From Candidatus Omnitrophota bacterium (GTDB lineage: Bacteria > Omnitrophota > Gorgyraeia > B26-G9), in contig JAHITY010000049.1 in the NCBI GenBank assembly GCA_018817165.1, positions 1 through 37,178 on the forward strand: a stretch of 37,178 nt of DNA. Reading direction: 5' to 3'. Both the position numbers and the translations under genes were made by a program. This document shows, in pieces, positions 17,407 to 26,045 of this stretch. How positions within the stretch are numbered: position 1 is the stretch's first letter; each line of letters begins with the position of its first letter. Under the pieces are notes generated by a model. That model saw only the letters and a program-made list of their open reading frames with translations. It was not told where the DNA came from and searched no databases.

Positions 17407-18558
17407 ATGCCGATTCAAGTTGATTTAGCTGAGTTTGCAGCTAAAGCTAAAGTGATTTTAGCTTTAGGGGCGGAGTTAAAAGCTAATTACACTATCTTAA
17501 ATAAGCAGAAAGCTTATTTGTATGCTGGATTTGATGATCTGAAAAATCCCGAATTTTATAATAAATACAGACAAAGTATTCTCAGTGAAATAAAGCGATT
17601 AAAGATTAAACCGCAGATTATTACCCATGATCTGAATCCCCTGTTTCTCAGCTCAAGGTTAGCGGAAGAACTGAATAATTCGCTGTTTAAACAAAGCCGG
17701 GTTATGCCAATTCAGCATCATTTTGCTCATATTGCCGGTGCTTGTGCTGCTCTGGGCTTGAAAAAACAAAAAGTTTTGGGCATTGCTTGCGACGGTACAG
17801 GCTTGGGCAGTGATGCTAAAGTCTGGGGTTGTGAGTTTATCAGCTATGATTTTAAGCAGGCAATTCGTTTAGGCCATCTGGGATATATTCCTTTACCCGG
17901 GGGAGATAAAGCCGTAGCAGAGCCTTGGCGCGTGGCAGTTGCTTTGCTGCATATGGTTTATGGTCAGCAAATGCTTGATCTACCGATTGCTTGGATAAAA
18001 CAAAAAAAATACGAGATTAAGATTCTGATCCAAATGATTGAACAGGGGATTAATACGCCTTTAGCTTCCAGCGCGGGCCGATTGTTTGACGGGATCAGCG
18101 CTTTGATTGGATTGTGCCTAAATGTGAATTTTGAAGCTCAGGCGGCAATTGCTTTAGAAAACCAGGCCAGCAAAGCAATTTCTCTTGATAATAAAGCTTA
18201 TAGTTTTGCGATAAACAAACAAGACAAGATGTTTGTTGCGGATATTCGCGAAATGATCAAACAAATTGTTCAAGATATCCAAGATAAGCAGACGATTGCA
18301 CATATCGCGGCGAGGTTTCATAATACTTTTGTTCTGATTCTAGGTAAGATGGCTGTAAAAATAAGCCAGCAGGAAAAAACTGATCAGATTGTTTTGGGTG
18401 GGGGAGTGTTTTTTAATAAAATCATTTCCGAAAAACTAAATGCTTATTTAGTTAAACGCGGATTTACGGTGCACATACCTCGCCAGGAATTTTTGTCAGA
18501 TATTGGTTTGTCTTTAGGTCAGGCAGTACTGGGGGCCCGAATCTCAGCTAATAAATAA
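17407..18558 (+). CDS. hypF: HypF C-terminal (Kae1-like carbamoyltransferase) domain only
   Basis: ILALGAELKANYTI, PQIITHDLNPLFLSSRLAEEL, QHHFAHIAGACAALGL, GIACDGTGLGSDAKVWGCEF, IVLGGGVFFNKIISEKL. No acylphosphatase, zinc-finger or YrdC regions. Confidence 0.85.
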   Translation: MPIQVDLAEFAAKAKVILALGAELKANYTILNKQKAYLYAGFDDLKNPEFYNKYRQSILSEIKRLKIKPQIITHDLNPLFLSSRLAEELNNSLFKQSRVMPIQHHFAHIAGACAALGLKKQKVLGIACDGTGLGSDAKVWGCEFISYDFKQAIRLGHLGYIPLPGGDKAVAEPWRVAVALLHMVYGQQMLDLPIAWIKQKKYEIKILIQMIEQGINTPLASSAGRLFDGISALIGLCLNVNFEAQAAIALENQASKAISLDNKAYSFAINKQDKMFVADIREMIKQIVQDIQDKQTIAHIAARFHNTFVLILGKMAVKISQQEKTDQIVLGGGVFFNKIISEKLNAYLVKRGFTVHIPRQEFLSDIGLSLGQAVLGARISANK

Positions 18559-18797
18559 TTTTGTGTAAAGCAAATTAATACGCATAATAACAGAGACGTG
18601 TTGACACTGGGCAAGGTTAAACGGTAACGAAGCCGGTATCGGTAACGTTTAACGGTTTAGGCTAAAAATAATAAATTTTAAAACGACAGGCTTTACCGTA
18701 AAACGAAACGGGCAGCGTAACCCTGGCCGTAACCTTTTAAAGCAGTAACTCTAAACTTGACTTTGTTATATTGCAATTAATAAATGGAGAGATTATT

Positions 18798-19016
18798 ATG
18801 TGTATTGGTATTCCCGTAAAAATAAAAAAAATTGATGGGCTTACTGCGATTGCCAGTGCTGGCGGGGCAGAAAGAAAAATCGGGATTGATCTGACTCCGG
18901 ATGTTAAAGTCGGGGATTATGTGCTTTTGCATGCTGGATTCTCGATTGAAAAAATCGATGAGGCTGACGCAAAAGAAACTTTGAGATTGCTGAATGAGAT
19001 GTATAAAGATCGGTAG
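18798..19016 (+). CDS. hypC: HypC hydrogenase maturation chaperone
   Basis: MCIGIPVKIKKIDG with Cys2; VGDYVLLHAGFSIEKIDEADAKETLRLL. Confidence 0.93.
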   Translation: MCIGIPVKIKKIDGLTAIASAGGAERKIGIDLTPDVKVGDYVLLHAGFSIEKIDEADAKETLRLLNEMYKDR

Positions 19017-19019
19017 CGA

Positions 19020-19158
19020 GTTAACGCGTTGATTTTTATATAATTCAAATAATTTTAGAAATCGTAGGGGCGCTGCTTGCCTGCGCCCGTTTATTAATGA
19101 TTTCATTGGTTTTTGATAATTGTATATTATTACGGGCCGAGGCAAGCGCGGCCCCTAC
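19020..19158 (-). repeat. REPIN-like inverted doublet with tail, copy 3 (inverted orientation)
   Basis: Doublet core 19064-19158 is the reverse complement of copies 1/2; tail GTTAACGCGTTGATTTTTATATAATTCAAATAATTTTAGAAAT at 19020-19063. Confidence 0.92.
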
Positions 19159-19181
19159 CTTGTGAGAGATTTAGGAAAAAC

Positions 19182-20282
19182 ATGAAATACATTGACGAAT
19201 TTAGAAATCCAAAATTAGCCAAACAGCTGATCAAGCTTATTCATAAACTCGCGGCTCAGCTGGATAAACCAATATCAATCATGGAAGTATGCGGCTCGCA
19301 TACTGTGGCGATGTTTCGCTATGGGATTCGTAAAATATTGCCGGATAATATCCGAGTAATTGCCGGACCTGGCTGTCCGGTTTGTGTGACTTCTCAGGAA
19401 GATATTGACCGGGCTATTGGAATTTGCGAATATCCGGATACGATTATTACAACTTTTGGCGATATGATCAAAGTCCCGGGAACAAAAACAACTTTGCGGG
19501 ATATTCAAGCTCAGGGCCGGGATATCCGAGTGGTTTATTCGACTTTAAACGCGCTGGATTTTGCCAGAGAAAATAAACAGAAAAAAGTAATTCATATTGC
19601 TGTGGGTTTTGAAACAACTATCCCCACAGTTGCCGCTGCAGTTCAGCGGGCCAAACAGGAAAAGCTAAATAATTTTTTTGTTTTGTCTTCGCATAAGATC
19701 ATTCCTCCGGCTTTAAAAGTCCTGGTGGCTTCACCGAAAAGTGAAATCAGCGGTTTTCTTTTGCCCGGACATGTAAGTACAATAATCGGCTCAAAGCCTT
19801 ATGAGTTTTTAGTTAAAAAATATAAAATACCCTGTGTTATTGCCGGGTTTGAAGCTTTGGATATTCTCCAATCAATTGTGATGCTGCTCAATCAGCAGAT
19901 AAACAAACAGCCAAAGGTAGAAATGCAGTATGCTCGTTGTGTAAATGCTCAAGGAAATCTGGTAGCGCAGAAAATGATCGCGCAAGTATTTAAAGTCAGT
20001 GATGTGCAGTGGCGGGGATTGGGTTTAATGAAAAAAAGCGGCTTGATCCTTAGGCCGGAGTACAAAGCATTTGATGCTCTGCGGCATTTTCCGGTAAAGG
20101 TTCCTAAAACTAAAAAAACCGCTTGCCGCTGCGGGGATGTCCTTCAGGGGATAATTAATCCAACGCAATGCGTTTTATTTAAGAAAATCTGTAATCCGAG
20201 TATGCCCATCGGGCCTTGTATGGTCTCATCTGAGGGCGCATGTTCGGCTTATTATCGCTATGGAGGCAAACGCAATGGATAA
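19182..20282 (+). CDS. hypD: HypD hydrogenase maturation protein
   Basis: MEVCGSHTVAMFRYGIRKILP, GPGCPVCVTSQEDID, GFETTIPTVAAAV, CRCGDVLQGIINPTQCVLFKKICNPSMPIGPCMVSSEGACSAYYRYG. Start 19182 preferred over the repeat-derived 19113. Confidence 0.96.
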   Translation: MKYIDEFRNPKLAKQLIKLIHKLAAQLDKPISIMEVCGSHTVAMFRYGIRKILPDNIRVIAGPGCPVCVTSQEDIDRAIGICEYPDTIITTFGDMIKVPGTKTTLRDIQAQGRDIRVVYSTLNALDFARENKQKKVIHIAVGFETTIPTVAAAVQRAKQEKLNNFFVLSSHKIIPPALKVLVASPKSEISGFLLPGHVSTIIGSKPYEFLVKKYKIPCVIAGFEALDILQSIVMLLNQQINKQPKVEMQYARCVNAQGNLVAQKMIAQVFKVSDVQWRGLGLMKKSGLILRPEYKAFDALRHFPVKVPKTKKTACRCGDVLQGIINPTQCVLFKKICNPSMPIGPCMVSSEGACSAYYRYGGKRNG

Positions 20283-21291
20283 GGGAAAGATTACGCTGGC
20301 TCACGGCAATGGCGGGCAAGTAATGCAAAAGCTGATCAATAAAATGATAATTACTAATTTTGGTAATCCGATCCTTAATCGGCTGGATGACGGCGCAGTC
20401 CTTGATTTAAAACCCAGCAATAATAAATTAGTGTTTACGACTGATTCTTTTGTGGTTGATCCGATTTTTTTCCCGGGCGGAGATATCGGGAAATTAGCGG
20501 TTTGCGGAACAGTTAATGATCTGTCAATGATGGGCGCAAAGCCATTGTATTTAAGCGCTAGTGTGATCATTGAAGAAGGCTTTGCCCTAGCGGATCTGCA
20601 GAGAATTATTATTAGTATGAAAAAAACTTTGGCTTTGGCTGATCTGAAAATAGTTTGCGGTGATACCAAAGTGGTGAATAAAGGCCATTGTGATAAGATC
20701 TTTATTAATACCAGCGGGATCGGGATAATTCAGGCTAAGGCAAAAATAACTTCGAGCAATGCGCGTCCCGGAGATTTGATTATTGTTAGCGGGACAATCG
20801 GCGAACATGGGGTTTCGATCATGTCGCAAAGAGAAGGCCTTAAGTTTAAAACTCAATTAAAAAGTGATTGCGCTCCTTTAAATGGTTTGGTTAAGGATAT
20901 GTTAAAATACGCGGACGCGATTCATGTGATGCGTGATCCGACTCGCGGCGGGGTGGCCACGGCTTTAAATGAAATCGCGGAGCATTCGAATGTGGGTATT
21001 GAGATCAATGAGGAAAATTTGCCGGTTAATTCCCAAGCTCAAGGAGCTTGTGAGATATTAGGCTTGGATCCTTTGTATTTGGCTTGTGAAGGCAGATTAC
21101 TGGCTTTTGTCGCGCCAAATAAAGCCGCGGATATTATTAAAGTAATGCGTAAAAATCAATTTGGCAAAAAAGCCCAGATCATTGGTAAGGTTGTTGCAGG
21201 GCATAAGAAACAGGTTTATTTGAGTACCTTAGCCGGCAGTGACCGAATATTAGATGTGCCAATCGCGGATCAAATGCCGAGAATTTGTTAA
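20275..21291 (+). CDS. hypE: HypE hydrogenase maturation protein
   Basis: LAHGNGGQVMQKLI, DDGAVLDL, CGDTKVV, MRDPTRGGVATALNEIAEHSNVGIEI; ends in canonical …PRIC. Confidence 0.96.
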   Translation: MDKGKITLAHGNGGQVMQKLINKMIITNFGNPILNRLDDGAVLDLKPSNNKLVFTTDSFVVDPIFFPGGDIGKLAVCGTVNDLSMMGAKPLYLSASVIIEEGFALADLQRIIISMKKTLALADLKIVCGDTKVVNKGHCDKIFINTSGIGIIQAKAKITSSNARPGDLIIVSGTIGEHGVSIMSQREGLKFKTQLKSDCAPLNGLVKDMLKYADAIHVMRDPTRGGVATALNEIAEHSNVGIEINEENLPVNSQAQGACEILGLDPLYLACEGRLLAFVAPNKAADIIKVMRKNQFGKKAQIIGKVVAGHKKQVYLSTLAGSDRILDVPIADQMPRIC

Positions 21292-21303
21292 AAGCAGGGT
21301 ATA

Positions 21304-21398
21304 GTAGGGGCCGCGCTTGCCCCGGCCCGTAATAATATATAATTATCAAACACCAATGAAATTATTAATAAACGGGCGCAGGCAAGCAGCGCCCCTAC
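21304..21398 (+). repeat. REPIN-like inverted doublet, copy 4
   Basis: Near-identical to copies 1-3, same tail downstream to about 21440. Confidence 0.92.
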
Positions 21399-21489
21399 GA
21401 TTTCTAAAATTATTTGAATTATATAAAAATCAAAGCGCAAACGCGGAACGCAATACTGAAAACAAAAAATGTTTTTTTTGGAGGGATGA

Positions 21490-22689
21490 ATGGCTAAAAC
21501 TATTGCCCAGATAAATGCTAAGATTAAAAAAGGTCAGGCTGTTGTTGTTACTAAAGAGGAAATGCTGGAGATTGTCAAAGAAAAGGGAATTAAGAAATCC
21601 GCGGATTATGTGGATGTGGTAACTACCGGAACTTTTGGGCCAATGTGTTCTTCAATGGCGATATTCAATATCGGTCATTCCAAGCCAAAAATGAAGATTC
21701 AAAAATCCTGGCTAAATGATGTGGAATGTTATAGCGGTTTGGCTGCGGTGGATATGCTTATTGGCGCGGCTCAGCTTTCTGATAAAGATCCGGCAAACAG
21801 CATGGGCCCTGGGAGATTTAAATACGGCGGAGGCCATGTGATCGAAGATTTGGTTGCAGGCAAAGATTTGCGCTTTAAAGCTGAGGCTTATGGCACGGAT
21901 TGTTATCCGCGCAAGGAGCTGGAAACTTTGATCAATATTAATGATATTAATCAAGCGACTTTAGTTAATCCCCGCAATTGCTATCAGAATTATAATGTAG
22001 CGGTTAATCTGTCTAACAAGGCAATCCATACTTATATGGGAGTTTTAAGGCCGAAAATGGCAAATGCCAGTTATTGCAGTGCCGGGCAATTATCGCCGCT
22101 GTTAAATGATCCTTATTTTAGAACCATAGGTATTGGCACCAGAATATTCCTTGGCGGGGGGATTGGCTATGTTTTTTGGCATGGGACGCAGCATTCGACT
22201 GATGGAAAAAGAACTAAAGGCGGTGTGCCTTATGAGCCTTTGGGAACTTTGGCGGTAAACGGAGATTTAAAACAAATGAGTTCGGAATGGGTGCGCGGAG
22301 CATCTTTAAAAGGTTATGGGGTAAGTCTGGCTTTGGGCATGGGAATTCCGATTCCGATTCTCGATTCTGAAATGGTCAAATTTGTCGCGGTAAAAGATCA
22401 GGAAATTTTCGCGCCAATAGTTGATTATAGCGATGCTTATCCTAATCGCAAAGCGCAAAATCTGGGATATGTCAGTTATCATGATCTTAAATCAGGGCAT
22501 ATTCAAATAAAAGGCAAGCAAGTGCCAACCGCGGGGCTATCGAGTTATTATAAAGCCAGACAAATATGCGTGCTCTTAAAACAAAAAATTATTAAAGGAG
22601 ACTTTTTATTAAACGAGCCTGTTGCTAAATTACCCGGTGAAGGTTCGGGGATGAATTTTAAACAGCTTAAAATGCGCTCAATAAAATAA
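21490..22689 (+). CDS. DUF39 / homocysteine biosynthesis (COG1900, HcyBio) protein
   Basis: VVTTGTFGPMCSSMAIFNIGHSKPKMKI…NDVECYSGLAAVDMLIGA…AYGTDCYPRKELET…LVNPRNCYQNYNVAVN; SD GGAGGGA upstream. Confidence 0.88.
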   Translation: MAKTIAQINAKIKKGQAVVVTKEEMLEIVKEKGIKKSADYVDVVTTGTFGPMCSSMAIFNIGHSKPKMKIQKSWLNDVECYSGLAAVDMLIGAAQLSDKDPANSMGPGRFKYGGGHVIEDLVAGKDLRFKAEAYGTDCYPRKELETLININDINQATLVNPRNCYQNYNVAVNLSNKAIHTYMGVLRPKMANASYCSAGQLSPLLNDPYFRTIGIGTRIFLGGGIGYVFWHGTQHSTDGKRTKGGVPYEPLGTLAVNGDLKQMSSEWVRGASLKGYGVSLALGMGIPIPILDSEMVKFVAVKDQEIFAPIVDYSDAYPNRKAQNLGYVSYHDLKSGHIQIKGKQVPTAGLSSYYKARQICVLLKQKIIKGDFLLNEPVAKLPGEGSGMNFKQLKMRSIK

Positions 22690-22750
22690 TCTAAAGAGTT
22701 AAAAATGAGAGGGGCAAGACAGTAAAGCCAGATAAAGATGTTTAAATAAA

Positions 22751-22785
22751 AAAACAGCTCAGTGATTATTCAGAGCTGTTTTTTG
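22751..22785. terminator. Bidirectional Rho-independent terminator
   Basis: AACAGCTC…GAGCTGTT stem with T-run on the plus side and A-run on the other, between convergent genes. Confidence 0.85.
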
Positions 22786-22794
22786 TTTTAAATT

Positions 22795-23424
22795 TTATTT
22801 ATCTTCAACAGATTTTTTAGCATCATCAATTAGTTTGAGCACCATTGCCGGTTCAAAAATCAAGAAGAAACTGCCGTCAATATCTTTGCCCGCGATTTTA
22901 AAGAAAGTTTCAATCAAAATAACTTTATTGGTTTCGGTTTTCATTTTGCTGAAAGCAACATTAAAAACTGTTTCCAGTGTGCCGCAAATAAGATTTGGGG
23001 TAGAGTGGAGGATTACTTGTCTGGTAAAAGTTGATAAAGTAGCCAGATAAGCCGAGATAACAATATTGCCGATTTCTTTTAAAGAAGAAACACCATATTC
23101 AGTGGCATTACCCAGTTCTTTACGATACTGCGACACCGCGTCGATCAAGCTATAAGCGCCTTTTTCCGGAAACATTAATACGATATTCCCAGTTAGGTTG
23201 CCGAGAAGCTGTACGCTTACACCAACAAGCACTTCTTGAGTTCCTTTTAGTTCTTCTAAAACTTTATCAGAATCAATAAGTTTTAAATCCGGAATTGTTA
23301 ATTCAACTTTTTGGCTGAGAACCTGCGATAAGGCGATTGTCGCATTACCTGTGCAGATATGCCCAACTTCTTTAAGCATATCGATGCACATTGCATCTAA
23401 GTTAATTTTGTTATTATTTTCCAT
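22795..23424 (-). CDS. CheC-like (CheC/CheX family) protein, paralog 1
   Basis: DMLKEVGHICTGNATIALSQVLSQKVELTIP and VSSLKEIGNIVISAYLATLS. Confidence 0.87.
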   Translation of the reverse strand: MENNNKINLDAMCIDMLKEVGHICTGNATIALSQVLSQKVELTIPDLKLIDSDKVLEELKGTQEVLVGVSVQLLGNLTGNIVLMFPEKGAYSLIDAVSQYRKELGNATEYGVSSLKEIGNIVISAYLATLSTFTRQVILHSTPNLICGTLETVFNVAFSKMKTETNKVILIETFFKIAGKDIDGSFFLIFEPAMVLKLIDDAKKSVEDK

Positions 23425-23441
23425 GGAAATATATCCCCCTT

Positions 23442-25217
23442 TTATTGAGTTAGCGTAGCTTTATTAACTATAACACATTTTTGCTTAACTAGCCTAGTAA
23501 AAATATCAACAATTTTAGGGTCAAGCTGAAAAGGTGAGCATTCATTTATTAAACGCAGGGCCTTTTTCGTGGAAAAAGCCTTACGATACGGTCGGTCAGC
23601 AGTCATTGCTTCAAAGGTATCGGCAACTGCCAGTATTCGGGCACCTATGGGTATTTCTTCTTTTTTTATGCCTGTAGGATAACCGCCGCCGCTGTATTTT
23701 TCATGATGATGATAAATCATTGATTTAATTTCTTCGGAAAGGTTCATTTCCTTAAGTATCGAGAGGGTAGTGTTTAATGAGCCTTGAATCTGCTGAATTA
23801 TTTTTGGATCAACAATAATCGTGCGTTTTTTCCTTCTGCTCTTTTTATCAGCATCAGCAGTTAAATCAGCCCAGTAAAAGTTAACTGGTCCGAGAATCCT
23901 TCGGCCAATTGTCGGATGTTTCATAATTATTTCATATTCGCTTTTAGTCAGGCTGCCGGGTTTGCTGAGAATTTCTTCCGGAATCCCGATTTTGCCAATA
24001 TCATGTAATATGCCGGCAATTTGAATGCCTTCGATTAATTTAGGGGGAAGCTGTAAAGCCTCAGCAATGGCAACAGAATAATATGAGACAAGATCAGAAT
24101 GACCGCGGGTGTATACATCTTTTTCTTCAATTGCCTGGGCTAGAGCTTTGATTGTACTCAGATAGGTAGTGCGCAAACTTTTATATAAATGCGCGTTTTC
24201 TAAAGCAACCGCGGCTTGATTTGCCAAGGTGCTCAGCGATTGCTGATCTTTTTGATCAAAGCCGTGCTCTTCTATAGAATAAATGCTTAACATCCCTAAA
24301 GTATTGCCTTTGGTAATAATCGGGGCATTAATAACTTCTCGAATATGTTTGGGTAAAATGGGATGCTTAACCTTTTGCCGATGATTTTTAATTTTAATTA
24401 GATTTAATTCAATGTCTTTTGTCGAAAATTTGGTTTTCTTAAGACCTCTGATTACCAGATTAAGATCTTTTTTTAATTTATTAATTGTTCTATTATCGAT
24501 TTTATTTTGGGAACAAAGAGTAAGGCTGGTTGAATCATCAGAAATTACTAAAAGTGTATATAAATCAAAATTAAACAATTCGCGCATACAGTCTGTAAGT
24601 ACATTGATCATCTTGTCTTCAGTTAAAGCGGCATTAAGCGCGCAGCTGATAACATTAAACCTAAATAAATGCTGAATTTTTTCTTCGGCTTCGATATAAA
24701 GCTTGGCATTATGAATCGCGATCGAGCTTTCAAAAGCAAATTTGGAAATAATATTAATGTCATCTTTGGTAAAAGATTCTGATCCGGGAATTCGGTTTAG
24801 GTTAATAACTCCGATTAATTTATTAACAACAATCAATGGAATTGATAAAGATGATTTTACGTTTTTTCGCGGCTTTTTACCGAATATCGCTTGGAAGTTT
24901 TTATTGTTGATCAGTAAGGGTTTTTTAGTTTTAGCAACAATCCCGGCAACAATTTGTCCGAGTTTTACTCTGATCTTTTTAACTAATTTTGGATTAATTC
25001 CTTGGGCAGCGGCAATGTATAATTCGTTTTTGTTAGGAGCCAGGAGCATCAGTGATCCGGAATCAGCATTTGTTTGTTTGACAATTGTATCAAGAATTAT
25101 CTGATATAGTTTGTCTAAGTCAAACCTAGCGCCTAAAACCTGGCTTATTTCCTCCAGGCTGGATAGATTTAAAGCTTGTTTATTGTTTTCATATTTATCG
25201 GAAATGGTTTTTGTCAT
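23442..25217 (-). CDS. Tandem GAF – HD-GYP protein (putative c-di-GMP phosphodiesterase)
   Basis: Two GAF-like regions, then AGILHDIGKIGIPEEIL, HPTIGRRIL, HHHEKYSGGGYPTGIKKEEIPIGARILAVADTFEAMTADRPYRKA. Confidence 0.93.
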   Translation of the reverse strand: MTKTISDKYENNKQALNLSSLEEISQVLGARFDLDKLYQIILDTIVKQTNADSGSLMLLAPNKNELYIAAAQGINPKLVKKIRVKLGQIVAGIVAKTKKPLLINNKNFQAIFGKKPRKNVKSSLSIPLIVVNKLIGVINLNRIPGSESFTKDDINIISKFAFESSIAIHNAKLYIEAEEKIQHLFRFNVISCALNAALTEDKMINVLTDCMRELFNFDLYTLLVISDDSTSLTLCSQNKIDNRTINKLKKDLNLVIRGLKKTKFSTKDIELNLIKIKNHRQKVKHPILPKHIREVINAPIITKGNTLGMLSIYSIEEHGFDQKDQQSLSTLANQAAVALENAHLYKSLRTTYLSTIKALAQAIEEKDVYTRGHSDLVSYYSVAIAEALQLPPKLIEGIQIAGILHDIGKIGIPEEILSKPGSLTKSEYEIIMKHPTIGRRILGPVNFYWADLTADADKKSRRKKRTIIVDPKIIQQIQGSLNTTLSILKEMNLSEEIKSMIYHHHEKYSGGGYPTGIKKEEIPIGARILAVADTFEAMTADRPYRKAFSTKKALRLINECSPFQLDPKIVDIFTRLVKQKCVIVNKATLTQ

Positions 25218-25858
25218 TTTTTCGTCTTATTATTATTTTTTACCGTGTTTTCACAAGCTTTTAAAATTAATTTCATTGATTTAGAATCAAAGGCAATAAA
25301 GAATGTCCCGTTTACGGGGCTGGATTGTTCGGTGAAAACAGTTTCAATAAGAATTAAATTTTGATTTGTTTTAGAGAATGCGCCAAATACACTTTTTACC
25401 ACTGAACTGGGCAATCCATCTGTAAATTGTGGGCAAGAAGGAAATACCGATAATCTGGATAAAGAGCTTAAAGTGGATAAATAAGAGGAAATAACAATAT
25501 TTCCGACTTCTTTTAATGAGGATATGCCGATTTGAGTAATCAGTCGGGTTTTTTGCTGTTTAGTGTTGCCGACTAAAAGCTCCATTAATGTATAAGCATT
25601 TTTTTCTGAAAAAACTAAAAGGATTTGGCCGTTTATCGCGCCTAAAGTTTCCATCTGAATGCCGATAATCGGCCGGTTATCTTTATCAATTGCTTTGGCG
25701 ACATCTTTTAAAGCAATTATTTCTACTTTGGGGATTTCTAGTTCGATTTTTTTAAACAGGATTTGGGATAAGGCAACCGTAGCATTACCAGCGCAAATAT
25801 TTCCGATTTCTTTTAAAATGTCTAAATCAGTTTTATCAAACGCCACTTTTTTCATCAT
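25214..25858 (-). CDS. CheC-like (CheC/CheX family) protein, paralog 2
   Basis: DILKEIGNICAGNATVALSQILFKKIELEIP and ISSLKEVGNIVISSYLSTLS; overlaps the HD-GYP start by 4 nt. Confidence 0.88.
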   Translation of the reverse strand: MMKKVAFDKTDLDILKEIGNICAGNATVALSQILFKKIELEIPKVEIIALKDVAKAIDKDNRPIIGIQMETLGAINGQILLVFSEKNAYTLMELLVGNTKQQKTRLITQIGISSLKEVGNIVISSYLSTLSSLSRLSVFPSCPQFTDGLPSSVVKSVFGAFSKTNQNLILIETVFTEQSSPVNGTFFIAFDSKSMKLILKACENTVKNNNKTKK

Positions 25859-26045
25859 AAACTCCTTTTTAAAAAAACGTTAACTCCTTTATTGATAAAA
25901 TATAACATATATGCTAATTAGTGTCAATAAAATTTGTTTTCAAGTCCTTTGTTTTATGATATTATGAAATAACATTTTATTTTTAGCTTGTAATTTTGGG
26001 CTAAAACCTCTTTTTTGATAAACAGCAAATAGGTGATAGGTAAAA

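Noticed and set aside
19113-19181. N-terminal extension of HypD (MIIVYYYGPRQARPLPCERFRKN).
   Set aside because: Reads through the repeat; canonical HypD begins near MKYIDEFRNPKLAKQLI at 19182.
7314-21398. GTAGGGGC repeats as a CRISPR array.
   Set aside because: Copies are dispersed kilobases apart, in both orientations, with no regular spacers or cas genes.
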